From Platanthera guangdongensis (lineage: Eukaryota > Streptophyta > Magnoliopsida > Asparagales > Orchidaceae): DNA of 64,000 bases. The stretch is taken from the NCBI GenBank assembly GCA_039583875.1, contig CM077162.1, positions 111,199,808-111,263,807 of the forward strand, read 5' to 3'. The position numbers were made by a program, and so were the translations under genes. Position 1 is the first letter of the stretch. Each line of letters starts with the position of its first letter. Positions 56,705 through 64,000 of the stretch are shown here, in pieces. The notes under the pieces are model-generated. The model was not told the origin of the DNA, searched no databases, and saw nothing but the letters and a program-made list of their open reading frames with translations.

Positions 56705-58202
56705 TAGGGGTGCGAGCGGTTCGGTTTGGGGCGGTTTGGACCCAAACCGAAACCGAACCAACATGCCTCGATTTTTGGTTTGTCCAAACCGACCCGAACC
56801 GAACCCATTCGGTTCGATTCAAAGTCGGTTCGGTTTTTAGTCGGTTTTTTGCGGTTCGGTGTCGGTTTTCTGCGAACAAACATAATCAAGTGCTATTTTT
56901 TTGGATTGGTCATCTTCCCTTTAATAATTTCATAATCTTTATTAACTAAAGGTTTATATTAAATAAATAGCATACAATTTTTTTTGAGTATAAGTATCAT
57001 GTTCAATGTGAGGCATGAACGATAATTGAATCTAGGATGAGGGTAACCTACACAATGTAAGGCAACTCCTAAATTACTTAGGAGGAGAATGACATCACAT
57101 TTTTCTCTCGATGAGATGCAACATGACTAACTGAAAACTTGCTACTACACCGAAAAACATTTGTCAAATCATGTGCCAAATCATGCGTCAAATCATGTGT
57201 TAAATGATATAAAATTTCTTGTGCAATGATACCTGGACTGCAAACTGACACATTCTCAGGCACTTATAGGTTAAGAAAAAACAAAATAACAAATGGCAAA
57301 TGCCATCAAAATGGGCTAGGACAACTTCATAATGACATTAAGTATGCAACTCAGGGTGGTGACTCCTCATCATTTCATGGTTGTGGTTACCGGATCTATC
57401 AGTATCATGTTCATACTTTATTTTCCCATAGCACTAATCATGACCGCCACACCAAGTGCTGCACTTACTGTCTGGCATAAACCACATCTTAGATATGCTT
57501 GAATCATATTTATCATCCTTCGTTTTTGCACCTAGATTCTATTGCGATTTATTCTGCACTTCTACATTTGCTTGATAAATTAGTTCTGCATCATCTTGTA
57601 TCCTTACTGTTGCTAAGTAAACTACTTTTCATAATTTGCTTTCTGACTTTTGGTAATATTGTCCAAATACCTATGACATTGTGTCTCATCTCACCAATGG
57701 ATCATTGATTTAGGGCTTCAGAACACAACATCTTTAGTTTGTACAGTGCTCCTTGTCTATTTTCAAGACATACTCTGATCTTACAGATTTGATCTCACAC
57801 TCACAATACATCTTAAACATATTCTTCAAATTCCTATCTTCCATCTTGTTTAATATCTATTATGAAGATTTTTGTTAATCCAAATTGTTATGTAACCCTT
57901 TTTATTTCCTCATATTACTTGTTTAGGATTTGAAAATTGGGAGAGTGATTGAAGCTGGTTGTAAGCAAAGATAATCTGAAAGTTGCTCGATCAAATACAC
58001 CCCAAAACAGTGGTGAAGTGCTCGGTTCGGTTCGGTTTAGTCGGTTTTCACAACTTGAAAACCGACCCGAACCGATAAGCCTTCGGTTTTAAAAAGCTCC
58101 AAACCGAACCGACACCGGACCGGGCGGCTCGGTTTCAAAGTCGGTGCGGTTCGGTCGGTTCGGTCGGTTTAGTCGGTTTTCGGTTTTCGTTCCTCACCCC
58201 TA
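56705..58202. mobile_element. Non-autonomous hAT element (1498 bp)
   Basis: Ends are TAGGGGTG (56705) and CACCCCTA (ending 58202). They are flanked by 8-bp duplications CGCACACC (56697-56704) and CTCACACC (58203-58210), one mismatch. Subterminal regions of 150-180 bp are full of GGTTCGGTTT and AACCGAACC. The middle has no transposase motif. Frames near 56710-56949 come from the subterminal repeats. Confidence 0.88.
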
Positions 58203-58994
58203 CTCACACCCAAGTAGAGCTTTAGTGTTTTACATTTTTCATGTTGGGGTGTGGATGTAGTGATATTACTTGTGAATATGTGGATGTGCTCCAAAGCTTC
58301 TAATTGCTGAAACTGTTTAAAGAAAAGAAAATGATTTTTAAAAAAAATACATGTGAAATGAAAAGGAAAAAAAAAAGAAAAAGTATAATTAAAAATTCTA
58401 TTTGAGAGGAGATTGTTTTTGGAGTAGGCGGTGCACACACTCATATTTGAAAAATTAAGTCTTGGGGTGTGGTGTATCCGTGTGTATTTTGCTTAGCTGA
58501 GGGACTCCTTTTATGATAGCTCATTTGGGTCAGGTGCGTAGCCTTCCTGTTTATCTTTGTTTACCTCACCGTAACCCAAGCCCCATCTCTTCACATAAAG
58601 TCTTACTGATTCGTGTGTGAACCAAGCCAGTACTGTGGAGAGAGTGCAAACGGGCAAGCATATGGTCACCGACATTGGTGGATTCCTTTGGAGGTTATCT
58701 CGAGTCCCGATCTTTGGCAATGCTCGCCTAGCGATTAGTCTACTTTCTTCCTACGCGTGACCGGAAGATTCACCGTGATTCCATTTTTGAGTAATAATAA
58801 AATGTTGATACGCATTGTGAAAAGTGTAAATTATTTTGCATACTTAGAAATTTCCTCTATTATTTTTTTTACGCGTACGAGCATGCGACTTCGCATGGTA
58901 CTCCAAATCTCAATTTTTGTGTTAGCTATTTTATTTTTCCTATCTGCATAGATTTTGTTTGCTCGGGACGCGCAAACAGGTAAGTCCGGGGGCG
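58203..58994. other. Interior between the hAT and the 3' LTR
   Basis: About 790 bp with no recognised gene. It ends with the weak purine tract AAGTCCGGGGGCG at 58982-58994, directly before the LTR. Confidence 0.6.
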
Positions 58995-60702
58995 TGATAA
59001 GTACGGATTATATAGGGTTTTTAGGACTCATCTGGACTTATTTTCTTGCATGTGCACTACTTTTTCAATTGGAAAAGTTATATTTTTGTTTAGGGCTTCA
59101 CTTCACCAATAGTGCATTGTTTTTGGCCCAAGGGGGTGCAATTGCGCATTCTGTTGTTGGGGGTAAGCACATGGTGCTCCCCAAGGGCTCTTTCCAGATG
59201 TTTTTCATTGCATTTTTGTGACACTGGAGGGCTCTCTTTAGTTTTATTGGTTTGTATGCAGGTGGTGCGTTTTCCCCAAGCCTAGAAGGCAGGTTTGAGG
59301 AAAACGCACGGTCGTGCGTTTTCTTAGCACACGGTCCTTTGTGATCGTGTGTTCTGTTTGTGCAGGAGAAACGTCGAGCTGAGCTCGACAAACTGAGCTC
59401 GACGATCTTAACGCACGGTTAACGCACGGTTTCTTCGGAACCGTGCGCGAAGGAAACGCACGGTTTTCCTGTAGCTTCTTGTTTTTGCATTCTGTGGTTA
59501 ATCGTGCGATTTGTTCACGCACTGGCGGAAGCGACCGTGTGTGAGTAAAACGCACGGTTCCACTTTATTCTACTACATTCCTACGCTCTGTGTTTACCCG
59601 TGCGATTTCCTTCACGCACGGGCAGAATCGCCCATGCGCGAGTAAAACGCACGGGTCAACGCTTCTTCTTCCGCAATCCAGATCTGGAAGTTAATAACGC
59701 ACGGTTAGCGCACGGTCGTATGCGGGACCGTGCGGGACCATTTTTCTGATCTTTTTCTATTTAAGCGCAGATTTTCAGTCATTGGAAGACAACTCGATTC
59801 CAGCCATTTCCTCCGCGTTTTTAGGGCAAAGCTCCGCCCTTCCACCTCCGCCCTTCATCTTCCACCAAGGGGAGAAGCTCCGGCCATGCTCGCGAAGCCT
59901 ATACCTTGCTGGTGTTTGCTCTCGGCCTTCTCCTTCATCTTCTAAGCTCTATTTCAAGCTTCGACGCCATAGCTAACAAGCGAAGGAAAGCTTGCAACTT
60001 TCTTCCGGATCATGACACGAAGAAGACGGGTCCATTGGGAGGTAGTGACAGCCCTTCTCTACCCCGGACGTAGTTGAGGATCGAGCTTGGACGTGGATTG
60101 ACAACCCGGCGATTCCTTCCGCGACCCCTCGATGAGCCTTCGGATTCGGTCGATCTCTTGACTTGTTCTTCCTTTATTGTTGTTTATATATTGTTAGAAC
60201 TTTTGTGTTGATGATGTGCTCTTAGTTGTAAACATTATTAGTTTCATGTCTATGTGAACTTGTATTGTTTATGCTTAAGTTGCTTGAGTTGCGTCATCCT
60301 TTCATCCGCCATCCATCCGTTCTTGTCGTTCTAGCAATTGCTAGAAGCGTGCGCAGCGAAGAGGTGCTTACGACCCTCATATTCCTCGGTTCGTTTGGTT
60401 CTTACGCTTGCCTACTCGTCCATCCGCACAGCGATTCGGTGCATAGCAGCCCGTGTAGTCTTCCATCCCACCTGACGAATCATCACATAGCGGCGTTGCA
60501 TAGGAGTAGTTGTTAGTGTTTTACTTTCTATTTCCGCAACATTCCAAACCCCCCTTAGTTAACTCCGACCTAAGGACATCAATCTCAAGTCCTCCCCGAT
60601 ATTAACTCCCCCTTACTGTGTTCCTTGAAGAGTTCAATACTTGGGAAAGCCACCCATTTTATATTATTTGTGCGACCGGTACACTTGCCGTTCAACGCAT
60701 CA
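58995..60702 (+). repeat. 3' LTR of the non-autonomous element (1708 bp)
   Basis: It begins TGATAAGTACGG and ends AACGCATCA. It matches 52669-54364 with few changes, including the CGCACGGT array (59300-59735), and is followed by GTCTG. Confidence 0.95.
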
Positions 60703-61870
60703 GTCTGCATGTTTGTTCTTAACACCTGCTTCGTGTTTAAGAGCATAGTGAAAGTCCCGCAAGTACTCCATCCATTTGGTGTGTCAATGACTCGATTTTT
60801 TAGGAGTCTAAATAATGTAAAGCCTGGTGATCCAAATACAACACAAACTCACGTGGGAGGAGGCAGTATCTCCAATGCCATAGTAACTGTAATATCGCAT
60901 AAAACTCTCGGTGGAACTTGGAGTACCTCTGTCGGGTGGTCATTCAGTTTCTCATTAAAGCAAGAAATTGGATGACCCTCTTGACTGAGTACCTCTTGTA
61001 TGCCTACGGCGGAGGCGTCGGAGGCAACCTCGAAGGCTCGACTAAAATCAGGTAATCGGAGTACCGGAGACCGGAGTCGTGGTCAATTTCTTCTTGATGT
61101 CCTTGAATGCCTGAGTGGCGGCATGTGTCCACTGAAAATCTTTCTTAGGAAGGTAGATCGTATAGGGAGCCATGATAGTGTTGAACCCTCTAACAAAACG
61201 TCTATATAATGTGGCCAACTCGTGGAAGCTTCGAGCCTCGTGGATATTTGTGGGGATAGGCTAGTCTCGGATGGACTTGACTTTATCAGAATCTACGAAC
61301 ACGCCTGAGGTAGAAATGATAAACCCTAGGAAGTGTACAGACTCGGATAAAAAGATGTACTTCTTCAGATGGATATAAAAATGCTCCTTTCGGAGGATGT
61401 CGAAGAGCAATCGTATGTGCGTGAGGTGCTCTCCATGAGTCTGACTGTAAACTAGGATATCATCAAAATAAACTTCGAGAAACTTGCCCATATATGGGCG
61501 TAGAATCTAAGTCATCACACGCATGAAAGTGCTAGGGGCGTTGGATATACCAAAAGACATAACCAACCACTCGTATAACCAGTCTTTTGTCTTAAATGTT
61601 GTCTTCCATTTGTAACCCTCCCTGACCCTAATCTGGTAGTACACACTCTGAAGATCAAGCTTTGAAAAGATTTGGGCACCTGACATGGTGTCAAGGAGGT
61701 CGTCGAATTGAGGAATGGGGAACCAATATTTAATCATAATTTTATTGAAAGCACGACTATATGTGCACATACGTCGGGTACCATCTTTCTTAGGGGTAAG
61801 AAGGGCAGATACACCACATGGACTCAAGTTCTCTCTAATAAACCGCTTTCGCAGAAGGTCGACAATCTAA
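60703..61870 (-). pseudogene. Ty3/gypsy RT and RNase H of the minus-strand element
   Basis: RT runs leftward from about 61850: [51 protein letters not shown] (61507-61827), a stop, then the catalytic VYFDDILVYS and HFLGFIISTSGV (61261-61491). The thumb/RNase H part to 60703 reads RRFVRGFNTI, FKDIKKKLTTTP and FTMLLNTKQV in shifted frames. It ends at NMQ, exactly where the nested element begins. The YFDD residues are intact. Confidence 0.88.
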
Positions 61871-61971
61871 GTGTATAACCCGTAAATCGTCGAGATAAGA
61901 GATGACCAAGGATGGCCTGGAGAATCTCTACTCCCTAGGACGAGTGCAGAAGAAGTTCCCCCCCCCCCCCC

Positions 61972-62135
61972 AGGGGCGAGTTCTGGCTCCCAGGGGCGAG
62001 TTCAGGCTCCTGGGGGAGAGTACAGACACCCAGGGGCGAACACAGGCACCCAGAGGTGAGTACAGGCCCTCGGGGCGAGTCCAGGCTCCCAGAGGCGAGT
62101 ACAGGCTCCCAGGGGCGAGTCCAGGCTCCAAGTAT
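61972..62135. repeat. 20-bp tandem repeat, eight units, upstream of a TATA box
   Basis: Units of the form AGGGGCGAGTACAGGCTCCC run head to tail next to a 14-base poly-C at 61958-61971. They lie 130 bp upstream of the TATA box, in likely U3. Confidence 0.88.
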
Positions 62136-62260
62136 ACCTCTTTAGGTCTGCTAACAGGCTCTTTAAACAGCGGATTTTCGTTGTTGGCAGACCAATATGG
62201 ATTGTGTATAGTAGAGCCAAAAGGCGGGATTCCGTTATTTGTAGGTCAGGTTTAGAAAAC

Positions 62261-62268
62261 TATAAATA
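62261..62268 (+). promoter_or_regulatory. TATA box
   Basis: TATAAATA in the context AAAACTATAAATAGACCCC is a good plant core promoter. Transcription would start near 62290. Confidence 0.6.
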
Positions 62269-62637
62269 GACCCCAAGGGCACCTTTGAAGGGGATCCGAT
62301 TCTTTGACTTCTTCCTCCTCTACTTAGATTTGGTTGGCTTCTAGTGCCCAGCTCAGCATTGGCTAGGGAGGGGGAGCTATCTTTGATCTTCCGGGTGTGT
62401 GGCGGGACCTCCTCGCTGCAGCTCAGGGTCTGTTTCTTAGTTTCGCGCAACCGGTCAGGTGTTCTTGCTTGAGAGAAGTAGGTGTAAGCTACCCCCTTGG
62501 GTACGAACTGCTCTTGGAACCCGTTTTCGGTTTCAACATTTATGGTGCGGTGAGCGTGGACCATAGCCTGCACAAGAAAATCCCGAGTTAAGTCTAAAGG
62601 CCGAAAGAAAGGGGCAGAGAGGCGAGCCCAGGATGAT

Positions 62638-62765
62638 CGAGTGCTAGAAGAGGTGAGATCCTGCTGGGCGAGTGCTAGAAGAGGTGAGATTCAGTTGGGC
62701 AAGTGCTAGAAGAGGTGAGATCCAGTTGGGCGAGTGCTAGAAGAGGCAACTTCCAGCTGGGCCGG
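62638..62765. repeat. 31-bp tandem repeat, four units
   Basis: GCGAGTGCTAGAAGAGGTGA plus a variable GATCCAGTTGG recurs at a 31-bp period. Looser GCGAGTG(C/T)T copies continue to about 63000. Confidence 0.88.
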
Positions 62766-63628
62766 TTCCAACTTAGGAAAGTTTCGGCTCAATCAACTCG
62801 CAGGTATCCACTCACTTATGTCCTCTTATGTGCTCTGCTCGCAAGATGCGAGATGAAGTCTAGCTAGATCTGGGACGATTTTGATGTCGGGTGAGCACTG
62901 TGAGTGCTAAGCGAGTGCTCAAGGTTCCAGGCGAGTGTTCATTTGTCTATGCCAGGCGAATTCTAGGAGAGTGCTCAAGGTACCAGGCGGGTGATCCTTT
63001 GCCTGTGTGAGTACTCAGGAGACCCAATTCAGGCGACTCATCCAAGGGAAACTTGATGTCCAGCGAGATGAAATCAGGATCGAGTCTCGGCGAGTTCTAG
63101 GTCTGGCGAGCCCAAATCCAGTTGAGATGGGGTTTAGAAAATAAAAAAAATTCCTCGGGCGCTGCCCCCGGACCCCGCAAGGGACGCTGCCCCCTTGACC
63201 CCCGTGCACTGACTGGGCAGCGGAACCCCTAAACCCTCTGTGTAGGGGGGTCATAAGTTCGCATGAGGCACTCACCCCACCGGATTTCCCCCTATTTTGG
63301 TAGAAACTATCATCTTGCCATATATGATGCATGTTAGTACCCGCAGGTACTTTGGTAAAGCTCACGAGTATTTTCATATGACACACAATGGTATCATCTT
63401 AGTTGTTCAAGCCATAGGGGCGAGCACCACAGGGGGATGTACGTAAGGTGCATATTCGGCAAGTATTGGCATCGACTTGCGAGGGTGTTGGCTTTGTCAT
63501 ATATAGGTATTCGGTTATAACCGCGAGATAATCTCCCCGACGGTTTACACTCAGTAAGTTCATGTTCACATGCCCTCTTCAAAAACTTATCTGTTTCAAG
63601 GCTTTATGCCCCTTGGGTGCTCCTCCCC

Positions 63629-64000
63629 TCCTCTGTTCCGCACGTTCTCTTCTCGCAAGCTTTCAAGTTGGTGAGTCATCTCATCCTCTACTCCGCGAGT
63701 TCTCTTCTCGTGAGGTTTCGATTTAGCGAGTTCACCCCTCCTATGTTCCGCGAGTTCTCTTCTCACAAGGTTTCAAGTTGGCGAGTCCTCTCCTCTACTC
63801 TGCGAGTTCTCCTCTCGCAAAGTTTTGAGTTCGTAAGTTCTCCCCTTCTCTGTTTCGTGAGTCCTCCTCTCGCAAGGTTTCAAGCTTATGGTTCCACTTT
63901 CCCTATTTCCGCGAGTACTCTTATCGCGAGGTTTTAGTTTGCGAGTCCATTTTTACTTTGTCCCGCGAGTTTTCTTCTCGTGGTGTCACGAACATCCCTA
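63629..64000. repeat. 55-bp tandem repeat with CGCGAGTTCTCTTCTCGC core, seven units, runs off the right edge
   Basis: Cores start near 63639, 63694, 63749, 63801, 63856, 63910 and 63964, spaced 52-55 bp. Each core is an imperfect dyad (CGCGAG...CTCGCG) followed by AAGGTTTCAAGTTGGCGAGT. It lies just downstream of the primer site, in a probable leader. The plus-strand frame 63617-63937 simply translates the repeat. Confidence 0.88.

Larger units (their letters stand above)
52669..60702 (+). mobile_element. Complete non-autonomous LTR element with tRNA-Asp primer site (8034 bp)
   Basis: LTRs at 52669-54364 and 58995-60702 are about 97% identical in their first 250 bp by eye (about 7 differences). 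The 5-bp duplication GTCTG is perfect (52664-52668 and 60703-60707). A primer site complementary to tRNA-Asp follows the left LTR, as in Athila/Tat-type gypsy elements. The interior has a broken two-knuckle Gag-like ORF and no pol. A hAT is inserted at 56705-58202. It is among the younger insertions here. Confidence 0.95.
48456..61920 (-). mobile_element. Ty3/gypsy element, minus strand, split by a nested element
   Basis: The 3' LTR (48456-50806), integrase (51430-52668), and RNase H and RT (60703-61870) occur in order on the minus strand. The complete element at 52669-60702 splits the RNase H/integrase linker, and reading continues across it with a perfect GTCTG duplication. The 5' half (protease, gag, 5' LTR) is replaced by another element near 61900. 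The family is the same as at 34597-35419 and 47160-48455. Confidence 0.85.
61930..63387 (+). repeat. LTR of another retroelement, plus strand; left boundary uncertain
   Basis: A canonical promoter (CTATAAATAGAC, TATA at 62261) lies downstream of a 20-bp tandem array. A Met-type primer site (TGGTATCATCTT, 63389-63400) follows ACACA at 63387. A GC-rich hairpin-like block at 63150-63225 (GCGCTGCCCCCGGACC and GGACGCTGCCCCC) recalls segments common in plant LTRs. The left boundary lies between 61870 and 61960. No gene was recognised. Confidence 0.55.

Noticed and set aside
56710..56949. ORFs in the GGTTCGG-rich segment
   Set aside because: They arise from subterminal repeats of a hAT element defined by its inverted ends and 8-bp duplications.

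Overview
This window looks like repeat-filled intergenic DNA from a large flowering-plant genome, probably a eudicot. I found no host gene, rRNA or tRNA. Almost every base I can assign belongs to LTR retrotransposons, one LINE fragment or hAT DNA transposons, often nested inside one another. Support for a plant comes from initiator-Met and tRNA-Asp primer-binding sites, a Tekay/Del-type chromovirus with a chromodomain tail, UBN2/DUF4219-type copia Gag, an RTE-type LINE tail, and hAT elements with 8-bp target duplications. I cannot name the species.

Layout. 1-3067: minus-strand Ty3/gypsy (Tekay-like) element, gag plus 5' LTR, inserted in the LTR of the next element. 3068-8593: minus-strand non-autonomous LTR element with an open 498-codon ORF of unknown family. 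8594-9362: relic of a minus-strand gypsy RNase H. 9363-28166: plus-strand Tekay-like chromovirus lacking its 5' LTR. It is split by a complete copia element at 10035-20806 (TSD AGTTG) and carries a candidate 84-bp intron between gag and protease. 28170-29959: hAT element with a decayed transposase. 29960-31980: 5' end of a minus-strand copia element, sitting in an RTE LINE fragment (31981-32706).

32707-35629: fragments of gypsy LTRs with C-rich leaders. 35630-47150: second member of the unknown-ORF family. Its 5' LTR is split by a hAT (36230-44962), which itself contains a complete but pol-less copia element (36732-44295, TSD AATTT). 47160-48455: integrase tail and 3' LTR of a gypsy element. 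48456-about 61900: same gypsy family on the minus strand. Its pol is split by a complete non-autonomous element at 52669-60702 (TSD GTCTG, tRNA-Asp primer site), which holds a non-autonomous hAT (56705-58202). About 61930-64000: plus-strand LTR and leader of another element, built largely of tandem repeats.

Most coding regions are decayed by stops and frameshifts. The most notable points are: (1) the Tyr/Pro-rich ORF family with repeated DEF-Y-PPGEPPD motifs; (2) a TATA-exon-intron-ATG arrangement for an antisense gene inside the large copia element; (3) the candidate intron at a gag/protease junction; (4) dense arrays of CpG-centred palindromes, different in each family, in the LTRs of at least five unrelated elements. 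All identifications come from reading motifs by eye; no database search was run.
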